Source: Nocardioides scoriae
GTDB taxonomy: Bacteria; Actinomycetota; Actinomycetes; Propionibacteriales; Nocardioidaceae
Length of the DNA stretch: 64,000 bases
Assembly (NCBI RefSeq): GCF_900104965.1
Contig: NZ_LT629757.1
Span: 3,472,001-3,536,000 of the forward strand
Reading direction: 5' to 3'
Shown here: in pieces, positions 55,621-64,000 of the stretch
How the letters are laid out: each line of letters begins with the position of its first letter
How positions within the stretch are numbered: the stretch's first letter is position 1
The notes under the pieces: model-generated
Seen by the model: only the letters and a program-made list of their open reading frames with translations
The model's database searches: none
Told to the model about the DNA's origin: nothing
Made by a program: the position numbers and the translations under genes

Positions 55621-56106
55621 ATGACTTTCACTGTCGGCGAAACGGTTGTCTATCCGAATCACGGGGCCGCGGTCATCGAGAACATCGAGATGCGCACCAT
55701 CAAGGGCGAGGAGAAGCAGTACCTCGTGCTCCGCATCGTCGCCCAGCAGGACCTGGTCGTGCGGGTGCCCGCCTGCAACCTGGACCTCGTCGGGGTCCGC
55801 GACGTGGTCGACAAGGCCGGTCTCGACCGCGTCTTCGAGGTGCTCCGGGCGGTCGTGCCCGACGAGCCGACCAACTGGTCGCGTCGCTACAAGGCCAACC
55901 TGGAGAAGCTCCACTCCGGCGACGTCATGAAGGTCGCCGAGGTCGTGCGCGACCTGTGGCGCCGCGAGCGTGACCGTGGCCTGTCGGCCGGCGAGAAGCG
56001 GATGCTGGCCAAGGCGCGCCAGATCCTCGTCTCCGAGCTGGCGCTGGCCGAGCACACCAACGAGGACAAGGCCGAGACCATCCTCGACGAGGTCCTCGCC
56101 TCCTAG
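55621..56106 (+). CDS. carD: RNA-polymerase-binding transcription factor CarD
   Basis: Essential actinobacterial factor of 161 residues that binds the RNA polymerase beta subunit and stabilises open complexes. The N-terminal Tudor-like domain ([21 protein letters not shown]) binds polymerase. The C-terminal helical domain has the conserved Trp in [15 protein letters not shown] that enters the upstream edge of the bubble. ATG 55621 is fixed by GAAAGGGGA; the frame upstream to 55429 crosses the promoter and is rejected. Confidence 0.97.
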   Translation: MTFTVGETVVYPNHGAAVIENIEMRTIKGEEKQYLVLRIVAQQDLVVRVPACNLDLVGVRDVVDKAGLDRVFEVLRAVVPDEPTNWSRRYKANLEKLHSGDVMKVAEVVRDLWRRERDRGLSAGEKRMLAKARQILVSELALAEHTNEDKAETILDEVLAS

Positions 56107-56129
56107 GCGACACCCTCACCTGCGTCACC

Positions 56130-56161
56130 ACGAGCCCCCGGGACCACTCCCGGGGGCTCGT
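56130..56161 (+). terminator. hairpin terminator after carD
   Basis: A 14-base stem (ACGAGCCCCCGGGA and its complement) with loop CCAC lies 24 bases after the carD stop. Confidence 0.82.
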
Positions 56162-56174
56162 CGCGTCTGCGCCC

Positions 56175-56180
56175 TAGGGT
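56175..56180 (+). promoter_or_regulatory. -10 element TAGGGT of the IspD-like gene (leaderless)
   Basis: TAGGGT is followed by 7 bases and ATG 56188. It favours this start over GTG 56179, which lies inside the element. Confidence 0.5.
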
Positions 56181-56187
56181 GGGCGCC

Positions 56188-56865
56188 ATGAGCAGCCAGG
56201 GCTGGGACCCGTACGACGAGACGCCGGCCGTCCTCGGCCTGGTCCCCGTCGAGGGGCGTGGCTCGCTGCCCTTCGCGCTGGTCCACGGCGAGTCCCTGGT
56301 CGCGTCGGCGTCGTGGGCGCTGAGCACCGCCGGGATCGACCTCTACGACCTGTCCGTGCCGTTCGAGCAGGTCCGCGAGGCGGGGCTGGTGCTGGTCGTC
56401 CACGACCCGCTGTGCCCCCTGACGCCGGCGTCCTTCCTGGCCGAGTGCGTGACCGAGGCCCAGCGGACCGGCGCCGTCGTGGTCGGCGTGCGCCCGGTGA
56501 CCGACACCGTCAAGGCGTACGCCGCCGAGGCGTCCGGCGTGCTCCGGCTCGGCGCGACCGTCGACCGCGAGACGCTCGTCTGCCCGACCTCGCCCGTCGT
56601 GCTGCCCGCCGCCGTGCTGGCCGCCCTGGACTCGCTCGAGGTGGACGACCTGGCCGCGCTGGTGGCCTCCCTCTCGGAGCGGTTCCCGGTGCGCCACCTG
56701 CTGGCCCCCGCGCTGGGCCGCCGGGTGGTCGACGAGTCCGACCTGGCGGTCCTGGCCGCGCTGAGCGCCGCCACGGCCACCTCCTCGGGATCCGTCGGGG
56801 TCGACTCGGACGGGCTGCCGGACGGGCTGCCGGACGGTGGGCTCAGTCCGGACGGCCCCGGCTGA
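56188..56865 (+). CDS. degenerate IspD/nucleotidyltransferase-like paralogue
   Basis: Protein of 225 residues that follows the IspD fold in outline but lacks its nucleotide-binding AAGxGxR loop: the region reads [21 protein letters not shown]. It retains [14 protein letters not shown], aligned with the IHDAARPL motif of IspD, and [11 protein letters not shown], the catalytic-loop motif. The tail is Asp/Gly/Pro-rich. It converges with the true ispD and overlaps it by 23 bases. Catalysis alone is unlikely; a regulatory or partner role is possible. Confidence 0.6.
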   Translation: MSSQGWDPYDETPAVLGLVPVEGRGSLPFALVHGESLVASASWALSTAGIDLYDLSVPFEQVREAGLVLVVHDPLCPLTPASFLAECVTEAQRTGAVVVGVRPVTDTVKAYAAEASGVLRLGATVDRETLVCPTSPVVLPAAVLAALDSLEVDDLAALVASLSERFPVRHLLAPALGRRVVDESDLAVLAALSAATATSSGSVGVDSDGLPDGLPDGGLSPDGPG

Positions 56866-57544
56866 GCAGCTCCCCGGCCAGGGCGACGTCCTCGGCGAAG
56901 GTGACCTTGAGGTTGGCCGCGTCGCTGGGCACCCCCACCACGGCGACCTCGGAGTAGCGCTCCAGGCAGGCTGCCGTGTCGGTGCCGACGAAGCCGTCCT
57001 CGTGGGCGCGGGAGTGCGCGTCGAGCAGCTCCGCGGCCCGGAACGCCTGCGGGGTCTGCACCGCCACCAGGGCCGGCGCGGCCCGCCCGGCACGGGTCAG
57101 CAGCGGTGGCACCCGGGTGACGGGGATGGCGCCCCCGTGCTCGACGGCGGCCGCGACGACCTGGCGCCACAGCGACGCCGGGGCCAGCGGCCGGGCGGCG
57201 TCGTGGATCGCCACCACGTCGAGCTCGCCCGCCTCGATGTCGGGTCGCAGCACCTGCACCGCCCGCCACTCGGAGTCGTGGCGCTGGGTGCCGCCCGCCA
57301 CCACCCACAGGTCGTGCGACCCCAGGTGCGGGGCGACGGCCTCGCGCACCGCGTCCTGGTCCGCGGGGCGCACCACCAGCACGACCCGGTGCACGCCCTC
57401 GAGCGCGAGCACCGTGCGCACCGACCACACCAGGACCGGCACGTCGCCGAGGGGGAGCAGCACCTTGTTGACCTCGGCGCCGACGCGGGTGCCGGAGCCC
57501 GCCGCCAGCAGCACGGCGGCGGTGCGGGGGGTCGGGGCGCTCAC
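56843..57544 (-). CDS. ispD: 2-C-methyl-D-erythritol 4-phosphate cytidylyltransferase
   Basis: MEP-pathway enzyme of 233 residues that makes CDP-ME from MEP and CTP. It has [21 protein letters not shown] (nucleotide loop), [15 protein letters not shown] and a late lysine in [15 protein letters not shown]. The usual PVxDTIK(R) loop instead reads [13 protein letters not shown], so this conserved part is altered. GTG 57544 overlaps the stop of the hydrolase gene upstream (GTGA). ispF follows in the same direction two genes upstream, as in other actinobacteria. Confidence 0.88.
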   Translation of the reverse strand: MSAPTPRTAAVLLAAGSGTRVGAEVNKVLLPLGDVPVLVWSVRTVLALEGVHRVVLVVRPADQDAVREAVAPHLGSHDLWVVAGGTQRHDSEWRAVQVLRPDIEAGELDVVAIHDAARPLAPASLWRQVVAAAVEHGGAIPVTRVPPLLTRAGRAAPALVAVQTPQAFRAAELLDAHSRAHEDGFVGTDTAACLERYSEVAVVGVPSDAANLKVTFAEDVALAGELLSRGRPD

Positions 57545-58446
57545 GAGGCGCGGTCCCGGCTGGCGGCCGCGTCCCGGCGCACGTGCGGGCGCGCCAGCGT
57601 CGCCAGGGCGGCCGAGACGACGCGCTCGCGCTCCAGCGGCAGCATGTGGCCGGCGCCGGGGGCCACGGTCAGGTGGGCGTCGGGCAGCCGCTCCAGCAGC
57701 CGCCGGGCGTGGCTCGGCGGGGTGAGGACGTCGCGGCTCCCGACGAGCACCCGCACCGGGATGCCCGCGAGGACCGCGAGGGCGTCGGCCCGGTCGTGGC
57801 GCAGGCAGTCCTCGTAGTAGCCCACGACGGTGGCGCCGGGGCAGCTGATGAGCCCCTCCACGGCGAGCGCGGCGTCGGCCAGCCGCATCGGGGTGCCGAA
57901 CAGGAAGGTGCGCAGCAGCAGCCGCTCCACGATCGGCGCCCGGCGCCGGGCGCGGCGCGACAGGGTGCGTGAGCGCAGCGCCAGCACCCGCGGGATCTGC
58001 GACCGCAGCAGCGGGCCGGCGTCGGGCAGGCCGAGCGTGACGGTGTCGAGCTGCCCGCTCGAGGTGGAGACCAGGGCGACGCCCACCACCCGCTCGAACA
58101 GCTCGGGACGCTGCTCAGCGAGCGCCATCAGGGCCATGCCGCCGATGGAGTGGCCCGCGAGCAGCAGCGGACCGGTCGGGGCCAGGGCGTCGACGAGGTC
58201 ACCCCAGTCGCGGGCGAGCAGGTCGATGCGCGCGCCGGCGCGGGTCACCGGGCTCGACTCGCCGTGGCCGCGGTGGTCCCAGGTGACGATCCGGACGTCG
58301 TGGCCGAACTCCCGCATCAGGTCGCGCACCTGGTAGTGCCAGTCCTGCTGGTTCAGCGTCCAGCAGTGGGCGAGGAAGACGGTCAGCGGCGCGTCGTCGG
58401 GGCCGTACGTCGTGACCGCCAGCCGCAGTCCGTCGAAGGTGCGCAC
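57541..58446 (-). CDS. alpha/beta-fold hydrolase
   Basis: Cytoplasmic hydrolase of 301 residues. [17 protein letters not shown] holds the oxyanion region, the nucleophile elbow is [13 protein letters not shown] near residue 97, the acid is in [14 protein letters not shown] and the His in [11 protein letters not shown]. Substrate unknown; it could be an esterase or haloperoxidase-like enzyme. Coupled to ispD by GTGA overlap and starting 17 bases after the yqgE stop, it appears part of an ispF/yqgE/hydrolase/ispD unit. Confidence 0.83.
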   Translation of the reverse strand: MRTFDGLRLAVTTYGPDDAPLTVFLAHCWTLNQQDWHYQVRDLMREFGHDVRIVTWDHRGHGESSPVTRAGARIDLLARDWGDLVDALAPTGPLLLAGHSIGGMALMALAEQRPELFERVVGVALVSTSSGQLDTVTLGLPDAGPLLRSQIPRVLALRSRTLSRRARRRAPIVERLLLRTFLFGTPMRLADAALAVEGLISCPGATVVGYYEDCLRHDRADALAVLAGIPVRVLVGSRDVLTPPSHARRLLERLPDAHLTVAPGAGHMLPLERERVVSAALATLARPHVRRDAAASRDRAS

Positions 58447-58462
58447 GGGTCCTTTCTAGCGC

Positions 58463-59014
58463 CTAGTTGAGGCTCGCGTCCTCGGGCAGGGTCGAGAGCA
58501 TCGCCACGGGTCCGGGCTGGCGGCGCAGCACCTGGCGCCACAGGCCGCCGGGATCGTCGCTGAACAGGTCGTGGTCCTCGGCCGGCGCGAGGTGCCAGCT
58601 GCCGGAGTCGATCTCGTCGTCGAGCTGGCCCGGGCCCCAGCCGGCGTACCCGGCGTAGACGCGCAGCGCCGAGATCAGTCCGACGTACTCCTCCGGCGGC
58701 CGGTCGAGGTCGAGGATGCCCAGCGTGGCCGACAGCGGCTGCCAGGCCTCGGGGACGCCGGCGCCGGAGAGGCGGGCGACGGCGAGCGCGGCGTTGCCCT
58801 CGACCGGACCGCCCTCGAAGAGCACCTGGGGCGCGCTGGTGAGGTCGCTCCACGAGGCGAGCACCTCGCCGACGGGCGTGGTGGCGGGCCGGTTGAGGAC
58901 GACCCCGAGCGAGCCCGAGTCGTCGGAGTCGAGGACCAGGACGAGGGTGCGGGCGAAGCGGGGGTCCTGCAGGGTCGCCGAGGAGATCAGGAGGGATCCG
59001 CGGGCGGGCTGCAT
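58463..59014 (-). CDS. YqgE/AlgH family protein
   Basis: Protein of 183 residues of the UPF0301 (YqgE/AlgH) family. Motifs: RGSLLISSATLQDPRFARTLVLVLD at the start, GVVLNRPATTPVGEVL, FEGGPVEGNAALAV, and YAGYAGWGPGQLDDEI in the last third. ATG 59014 gives MQPARGSLL; the longer start at 59068 is disfavoured. The biochemical role of the family is unclear. Confidence 0.85.
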   Translation of the reverse strand: MQPARGSLLISSATLQDPRFARTLVLVLDSDDSGSLGVVLNRPATTPVGEVLASWSDLTSAPQVLFEGGPVEGNAALAVARLSGAGVPEAWQPLSATLGILDLDRPPEEYVGLISALRVYAGYAGWGPGQLDDEIDSGSWHLAPAEDHDLFSDDPGGLWRQVLRRQPGPVAMLSTLPEDASLN

Positions 59015-59089
59015 GGTCCATCGTGACACCCCGGAGGGGGGCGCGTCAGGGGCCCGCCCGGCTGACACCCGACGACGCTCCGCCGGGGC

Positions 59090-59686
59090 TCAGCCGGCGC
59101 GCACCAGCAGGGCCGTCGCCAGCGCCGCGAGACCCTCGCCCCGGCCGGTGAGGCCGAGGCCGTCGGTGGTGGTGGCGGTCAGGGAGACGTCGATGCCGTG
59201 CCGCTCGCGGATGCCCGCCTCCGCCTCGGCGCGGCGGGCCGAGAACCGCGGCCGGTTGCCGACGAGCTGGCAGGCGACGTTGCCGACCTCCCAGCCGGCC
59301 TCCCGGACCCGGCGCAGCGCCTCGGCGAGCAGGTCGTGGCCGGCCGCTCCGGCCCACTGCGGCTCCGAGGTGCCGAAGTTGCTGCCGAGGTCGCCGAGAC
59401 CGCTGGCCGAGAAGAGCGCGTCGCAGATCGCGTGCAGCACCACGTCGCCGTCGGAGTGGCCCTCGGGGCCGACCTCCTCGTCGCTCCAGTCGAGCCCGGC
59501 GATGCGCATCGGGCGCCCGGCGGCGAGGCGGTGGACGTCGGTGCCCAGACCGATGCGCAGACCGACGCGCAGGCCGGTGGGTCGAGCCTCGGCGGGGCCT
59601 TCGCCTCGGCGCTCGGCGGTGCTGTCGTCGGTGCCGTGGGTGGGGCTCCCGCTCGGGCTTCCGGCGGGGGGCGGGGAGGAGGTCAC
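59090..59686 (-). CDS. ispF: 2-C-methyl-D-erythritol 2,4-cyclodiphosphate synthase
   Basis: MEP-pathway enzyme of 198 residues in this frame. The zinc site is GTDVHRL and [16 protein letters not shown]; the C-terminal signature [21 protein letters not shown] is intact. The first 40 residues are a Ser/Pro/Gly-rich extension not usual in the family, so the true start may be an internal GTG near [12 protein letters not shown]. It supplies MEcPP for isoprenoid synthesis together with the ispD at 56843. Confidence 0.92.
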   Translation of the reverse strand: MTSSPPPAGSPSGSPTHGTDDSTAERRGEGPAEARPTGLRVGLRIGLGTDVHRLAAGRPMRIAGLDWSDEEVGPEGHSDGDVVLHAICDALFSASGLGDLGSNFGTSEPQWAGAAGHDLLAEALRRVREAGWEVGNVACQLVGNRPRFSARRAEAEAGIRERHGIDVSLTATTTDGLGLTGRGEGLAALATALLVRAG

Positions 59687-59763
59687 GGGTCGATCATCGC
59701 GCGCGACGGCCCACGCCGTCGGCGCCCGGGCCGGTCCCGTGGTCGGGGTGAGACGATGGCGGG

Positions 59764-61311
59764 GTGACGACGACCGTGGAGCAGCCGGACGTCGGCGTCG
59801 CCCGGACGCCGCCGTCGCGGGGCGTGCTCGCGGTCGCGGGGGTCGTCGCCGGCGCCAGCGGCATCGCGCTCAGCCAGGCCACCGCGTGGGCGCTGCGGCT
59901 CGACACCTCGCCGGTCGGCGCGGTCGCCGCGGTGGTGCGCGACGCGACGCCGGGCCGCCTCGCCGAGGCCCTCATCGGGCTGGTCGGCACCCTCGACAAG
60001 CCGCTGCTGCTCGGCGGCACCGTGCTGGTCCTGCTCGCGGTCATCGGGTACGCCGCCAGCTGGGTGCGGCGGGTCCCGCTGGTGCCCGACCTCGTGTTCC
60101 TCGCGCTCGGCGGCGTCGGGCTCGCCGCGGTGATGTCGCAGCGACCCGGCGGCGTCGGGGCGCCGCTGGCCGTCCTGGTCGGCCTGATGACCTGGGTGGT
60201 GTCGCTGCGGCTGCTGACCGGCCCGCTGCTCGACGACCGCCACGGCACCGACGCCGACGCCCGCCGCCAGTTCCTGCGCCGGGTCGGCCTGGTCGTCGTG
60301 GGCGCCGCGGCGGTGACGGCCGCGGGCCGCTTCGCCGGGGGCGCGCGCCGCCAGGTCGAGCAGTCCCGACGGCTGCTGCGGCTGCCGGTGCGGGCGGGCG
60401 ACGTGCCGCAGGCCGCCGACCTCAAGGTCGGCATCAGCCCGTGGCGGACCCCGAACGCCGACTTCTACCAGATCCACACCGCCCTGGCCTCGCCCACGAT
60501 CCGCCCCGAGGACTGGGAGCTGCGCATCCACGGGCTCGTCGACCGGGAGGTGCGGGTCGGCTACCAGGACCTCGTCGGGCGGGAGCTCACCGAGGCCTGG
60601 GTGACGCTGTGCTGCGTGTCCAACGAGGTGGGCGGCGACCTCGTCGGCAACGCCTTCTGGTCCGGCGTGCCGGTGCGCGAGCTGCTGGCGCGGGCCGGCG
60701 TCGACGCCTCGGCCGACTGCGTGCTCCAGACCTCCGACGACGGCTGGACCTGCTCCACCCCGCTCGAGGCCCTCACCGACGACCGCGACGCCCTGCTGGC
60801 CGTGGCCATGAACGGCCAGCCGCTGCCCGTGGAGCACGGCTTCCCGGTGCGGGTCGTGGTGCCCGGCCTCTACGGCTACGTCTCGGCGACCAAGTGGGTC
60901 GTCGACCTCGAGGTCACCCGCTTCGCCGACGTCACCGCCTTCTGGACCGAGCGCGGCTGGGGCGAGAGGGGCCCGGTCAAGACGCAGTCGCGCATCGACG
61001 TCCCCCGCGACGGCGAGAGCCTCGCCGCGGGCCGCGTCGCCCTGGGCGGCGTCGCCTGGGCCCAGCACACCGGCATCGCGAAGGTCGAGGTGCAGGTCGA
61101 CGGGGGAGCGTGGCAGGAGGCCGAGCTGGGCGGCGTGCCGGACGACGACACCTGGGTCCAGTGGCTGCTGCGCACCGACCTCGACGAGGGCGACCACGAG
61201 GTCGTCGTGCGCGCCACGGACAAGAGCGGCTACACCCAGACCCCCGTCGAGACCGACGTCGTCCCCGACGGCGCCACCGGCTGGGACTCGCGGCGGTTCC
61301 GGGTGGGCTGA
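59764..61311 (+). CDS. membrane-anchored molybdopterin-dependent (sulfite-oxidase-type) oxidoreductase
   Basis: Protein of 515 residues. The N-terminal 180 residues have about five helices ([35 protein letters not shown] and others) and an [23 protein letters not shown] segment that looks like a Tat-type signal within the protein. The soluble part has the sulfite-oxidase Mo-cofactor domain with the ligand Cys in [13 protein letters not shown] and [11 protein letters not shown], then a C-terminal dimerisation domain ([18 protein letters not shown]). It would oxidise or reduce a small sulfur or nitrogen compound outside the membrane. Confidence 0.82.
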   Translation: MTTTVEQPDVGVARTPPSRGVLAVAGVVAGASGIALSQATAWALRLDTSPVGAVAAVVRDATPGRLAEALIGLVGTLDKPLLLGGTVLVLLAVIGYAASWVRRVPLVPDLVFLALGGVGLAAVMSQRPGGVGAPLAVLVGLMTWVVSLRLLTGPLLDDRHGTDADARRQFLRRVGLVVVGAAAVTAAGRFAGGARRQVEQSRRLLRLPVRAGDVPQAADLKVGISPWRTPNADFYQIHTALASPTIRPEDWELRIHGLVDREVRVGYQDLVGRELTEAWVTLCCVSNEVGGDLVGNAFWSGVPVRELLARAGVDASADCVLQTSDDGWTCSTPLEALTDDRDALLAVAMNGQPLPVEHGFPVRVVVPGLYGYVSATKWVVDLEVTRFADVTAFWTERGWGERGPVKTQSRIDVPRDGESLAAGRVALGGVAWAQHTGIAKVEVQVDGGAWQEAELGGVPDDDTWVQWLLRTDLDEGDHEVVVRATDKSGYTQTPVETDVVPDGATGWDSRRFRVG

Positions 61312-61342
61312 GGGGGTCGGCGCGGGGTCGGCGCCGCCACCC

Positions 61343-62671
61343 TCAGAACCCCGCCGGCAACGGGTGGTCGGCGTCGTGGACGACGTAGACGGTGCCGCGG
61401 GAGCCGGACTGCCAGGCGCGCTCGAACTGCCCGCGGTCGTAGGTGCGGCGCACGCCGGCGTTCGTGGAGGCGGCGGGGTCGTTGACGACCACGTCGCCGG
61501 TCCTGGTGAAGCCCGCGATCACGACGAGGTGGCCGGCGGTGGCGCCGATGGGGGCGCCGGCGAGGCCGCCGCGGGAGAAGGAGATCGAGGCGGCCAGGGG
61601 CACGCCGGCGGCGACGAAGCGCTCGGCGTCGCGCAGGCTCGAGAGGCGGGTGACGAAGGCGTCGCCGGTGCGGTTGGCGGCGTACGCCGTGTTGAAGGCC
61701 CAGTTGCCGGCGCCCCGGTAGCCGTGGTCGTAGACGGTGCGGGCGACGTGGTCGACGAAGCGGTCGGTGTCGCCGGCCGCCACCCAGGCGTAGGAGCCGG
61801 GAGCCGGGAGCCGGCCGTAGTAGCCGAGCAGCATCGACAGCGAGGTGGGCGAGCACCAGGCCTGGCCGCCGCCGCCGTACTGGGGGTACTCGCCGCGGTG
61901 CGTCATCTGGCTGTACGCCGGCACGGCCAGCGTCCGCGCGCCCAGCAGCGGCCGGCTGGTCGGCTGGGTGGCGCCGGCGCGGCTGGCCACGGCCTGCACC
62001 GAGCGCAGCGCGGGCGTCGCGGTGCTGCCGGCGGCGCGGAAGAGCGTGACCCGGAGCTGGTAGCTGCGCAGCGTGGTGCCGGGGGCCGCCCGCAGGGTGT
62101 CGGTGGCGACCGAGGCGACGGCGTCGCGCTGCGCGCCCGCGCTGGTGCGGCGGAACGTCGTGTCGCGGTGGGACCAGTTGCCCATCACCTTCCAGCCGCT
62201 GGTGCGACCGGTCGTCGAGGTCACCCGCGCCAGCACCCGCACGAAGGTGTTCGCCGGGGTCTCGGCCGACCACGACGGGACGAGCTCGTCGAAGGCGCGG
62301 GCCGGCGTGCTGACCGGGGAGGTCCAGCGGCCCCACGACCAGGTGCGGCCGGCGTACGTCGTGGTGCCGGCGGGGCGCGAGCTGCTCGGCACCAGCCGGG
62401 CCGAGCCGCCCGCGACGCTGACCGCCTCGGCGGTGCCGGTCCGGAGCTGGGCGTCGCTGGTGAGCTGGCGGAAGGTGTGGCTGGGTGCGGCGGTGGAGGT
62501 GGCCGACGCGGCCCAGCGCGCCTCGACCGGCGGGACCCCGCGGCCGTCGAGCCCGGTGAGGGCCGCGGCCACCACCGAGAGGACCACGGCTCCCGCGGCG
62601 AGCGCCTGGAGACGGGCGGGCACGCGGGAGGGCGCACGACCGCCCCGACGAGCAGCTGGCCGAGAAGACAT
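61343..62671 (-). CDS. secreted C39-like cysteine peptidase
   Basis: Exported protein of 442 residues with an N-terminal hydrophobic signal anchor (about residues 20-42). The first half is a beta-rich domain. The C-terminal peptidase_C39-like domain has PAYSQMTHRGEYPQYGGGGQAWCSPTSLSMLLGYY (catalytic Cys in AWCSPTS) and His in TAGHLVVIAGF with Asp in VVVNDPAA. It probably cleaves peptide in the cell wall. ATG 62671 is supported by TACCCT 7 bases upstream; ATG 62692 is the alternative. Confidence 0.8.
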   Translation of the reverse strand: MSSRPAARRGGRAPSRVPARLQALAAGAVVLSVVAAALTGLDGRGVPPVEARWAASATSTAAPSHTFRQLTSDAQLRTGTAEAVSVAGGSARLVPSSSRPAGTTTYAGRTWSWGRWTSPVSTPARAFDELVPSWSAETPANTFVRVLARVTSTTGRTSGWKVMGNWSHRDTTFRRTSAGAQRDAVASVATDTLRAAPGTTLRSYQLRVTLFRAAGSTATPALRSVQAVASRAGATQPTSRPLLGARTLAVPAYSQMTHRGEYPQYGGGGQAWCSPTSLSMLLGYYGRLPAPGSYAWVAAGDTDRFVDHVARTVYDHGYRGAGNWAFNTAYAANRTGDAFVTRLSSLRDAERFVAAGVPLAASISFSRGGLAGAPIGATAGHLVVIAGFTRTGDVVVNDPAASTNAGVRRTYDRGQFERAWQSGSRGTVYVVHDADHPLPAGF

Positions 62672-62678
62672 GCCACCG

Positions 62679-62684
62679 AGGGTA
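62679..62684 (-). promoter_or_regulatory. -10 element TACCCT of the C39-like peptidase gene (leaderless)
   Basis: On the minus strand TACCCT is followed by 7 bases and ATG 62671. Confidence 0.45.
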
Positions 62685-62762
62685 GGTCCCATCCGTCACT
62701 CCAGGGCGATTTCGCCACATTCGTGACGGTCGGCGGTGGTCGGGGCGACCACCTCGGACCTC

Positions 62763-62768
62763 TAGAAT
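62763..62768 (+). promoter_or_regulatory. -10 element TAGAAT of cysS (leaderless)
   Basis: TAGAAT is followed by 6 bases and GTG 62775. With the -10 element at 62679-62684 it forms a compact divergent promoter pair. Confidence 0.55.
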
Positions 62769-62774
62769 CACCGG

Positions 62775-64000
62775 GTGACCCTCCGGCTCTACGACACCGC
62801 GACGCGCGCGGTCCGCGACTTCGTCCCCCTGCACGAGGGCCGTGTCGGGGTCTACGTGTGCGGGCTGACGGTGCAGTCCGAGCCGCACGTCGGGCACGTC
62901 CGATCGGCGGTCAACTTCGACGTGCTGCGGCGCTGGCTGCTGGCCAGCGGCTACGCGGTCGACTTCATCCGCAACGTCACCGACATCGACGACAAGATCC
63001 TCGCGAGGTCGGCCGAGCAGGACCGCCACTGGTACAACCTCGCCTACGACATGAAGCGCGAGCTCGACCGGGCCTACGACGCGCTGCACGTCCTGCCGCC
63101 GACCTACGAGCCGGCCGCGACCGGCCACGTCCCCGAGATGGTCGAGCTGATCCTGCTGCTGGTCGAGCGCGGGCACGCCTACGCCGCCACCGACGGCTCG
63201 GGCGACGTCTACTTCGACGTGCGCTCCTGGCCGTCGTACGGCGAGCTGACCCGCCAGTCCGTCGAGGACATGGAGCCCGCCGCCGACGCCGACCCGCGCG
63301 GCAAGCGCGACCCGCGCGACTTCGCCCTGTGGAAGGGCCGCAAGGACTCCGAGCCGCCGACCGCGTCGTGGCCCTCCCCGTGGGGACGCGGCCGACCGGG
63401 CTGGCACGTCGAGTGCTCGGCCATGGCCGGGAAGTACCTCGGCGACGCCTTCGACATCCACGGCGGCGGCGTCGACCTGCGCTTCCCCCACCACGAGAAC
63501 GAGCAGGCGCAGTCGCGGGCCGCCGGGCACGGCTTCGCGTCGTACTGGATGCACAACGCCTGGATCACCACCAGCGGCGAGAAGATGAGCAAGTCGCTCG
63601 GCAACTCGCTGCTCGTGCCGGCCGTGCTCCAGCGCGTGCGCGGCATCGAGCTGCGCTACTACATGGTCGCCGCGCACTACCGCTCCACGGTCGAGTTCAG
63701 CTTCGAGGCGCTGGAGGAGGCCGCGTCGGCGTTCCGGCGCGTCGAGGGCTTCCTCGCCCGGGTGCCCGTGGCGAGCCCCGGCGACGAGGTCGCCGCGTCG
63801 CTGCCGGAGCGCTTCACCCACGCCCTCGACGACGACCTGGCCACGCCGGTCGCCGTGGGCGCGATCCACGACACCGTGCGCGAGGGCAACCGGCTGCTCG
63901 GCGAGGGCGACCTCGCCGGGGCGCGCCGGGCCGCGGGCGAGGTGCGGGCCATGCTCGACGTGCTCGGGCTCGACCCGGCCGACCCCCACTGGACCAGCGG
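62775..64000 (+). CDS. cysS: cysteine--tRNA ligase (3' partial)
   Basis: Class I aminoacyl-tRNA synthetase charging tRNA-Cys; the frame is open to the right edge of the window, with about 408 residues present. The start reads [17 protein letters not shown]. Motifs: [18 protein letters not shown] (HIGH region with a zinc Cys), [27 protein letters not shown] and [11 protein letters not shown] (zinc ligands), and KMSKSLGNS (KMSKS loop). The position after ispD-ispF matches M. tuberculosis Rv3582c-Rv3580c, except that here two further genes lie between. GTG 62775 is leaderless. Confidence 0.95.
   Translation, partial: MTLRLYDTATRAVRDFVPLHEGRVGVYVCGLTVQSEPHVGHVRSAVNFDVLRRWLLASGYAVDFIRNVTDIDDKILARSAEQDRHWYNLAYDMKRELDRAYDALHVLPPTYEPAATGHVPEMVELILLLVERGHAYAATDGSGDVYFDVRSWPSYGELTRQSVEDMEPAADADPRGKRDPRDFALWKGRKDSEPPTASWPSPWGRGRPGWHVECSAMAGKYLGDAFDIHGGGVDLRFPHHENEQAQSRAAGHGFASYWMHNAWITTSGEKMSKSLGNSLLVPAVLQRVRGIELRYYMVAAHYRSTVEFSFEALEEAASAFRRVEGFLARVPVASPGDEVAASLPERFTHALDDDLATPVAVGAIHDTVREGNRLLGEGDLAGARRAAGEVRAMLDVLGLDPADPHWTS

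Overview
The window is chromosomal DNA from a high-GC Gram-positive actinobacterium, most likely a Nocardioides-like member of the Nocardioidaceae. The evidence is strongly G/C-ending codons, frequent GTG starts, 4-base ATGA/GTGA gene overlaps, many apparently leaderless promoters (TANNNT 6-7 bases before the start codon), a mycothiol gene (mshA), and gene orders shared with mycobacteria: XRE-hbhA-DUF2516, mshA-ybjN near senX3-regX3-gpm, and lpqE-carD-ispD-ispF-cysS. No rRNA, tRNA, CRISPR, transposase, integrase or prophage gene was recognised. Names rest on motifs and context read by eye, not on searches.

Layout. Bases 2-4228: the end of a YgfZ-type folate-binding protein, then a three-gene operon of exported proteins that share an Ala-Ala-Trp motif at the end of the signal region. 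Bases 4242-7224: a DUF1800/DUF1501 pair on the minus strand. Bases 7359-30126: a large extracellular polysaccharide locus. It holds a BY-type tyrosine autokinase with a chain-length domain, twin phosphomannose-isomerase-like cupins, a GT2, an overlapping five-gene operon (small membrane protein, HxxxD acyltransferase, polytopic GT-C-like protein, Wzx-like flippase, GT4), two exported clan GH-A-like hydrolases, another GT4, two polyprenyl-phosphate sugar transferases on either side of UDP-glucose dehydrogenase, and a GalE-like epimerase. The sulfate-activation genes cysD and cysN lie inside this locus. An APS kinase carrying a degenerate ATP-sulfurylase-like N-domain and a TauE/SafE permease lie at its right edge.

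Bases 32319-37696: asparaginase, the XRE/HbhA-like/DUF2516 block with a duplicated operator-like site, an HSL-type esterase, a tandem intergenic repeat, and an M4 metalloprotease that appears fused to its own emfourin-type inhibitor domain. Bases 37791-45323: a secreted alpha/beta hydrolase, a stand-alone AbiEi/DUF559-like protein, TypA/BipA, a low-molecular-weight tyrosine phosphatase and a septum-formation-type lipoprotein.

Bases 45348-53735: SDR, MshA, YbjN, an EamA transporter, a YbdK-type carboxylate-amine ligase, RegX3-SenX3 divergent from PhoU with a PHO-box-like repeat between them, and phosphoglycerate mutase. Bases 53825-64000: an LpqE-position lipoprotein, a UbiA-like prenyltransferase, CarD, a degenerate IspD paralogue convergent with IspD, an alpha/beta hydrolase, YqgE, IspF, a membrane-anchored sulfite-oxidase-type protein, a C39-like peptidase and the first part of CysS, which runs off the window.

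How they fit together: the left half builds, exports and perhaps acylates and sulfates a cell-surface polymer. The right half is housekeeping: phosphate sensing, MEP isoprenoid synthesis, mycothiol, RNA-polymerase control and cysteine charging. The most unusual items are the AAW exported-protein trio, the acyltransferase-containing polysaccharide operon, the protease-inhibitor fusion and the split of IspD motifs between two convergent genes.
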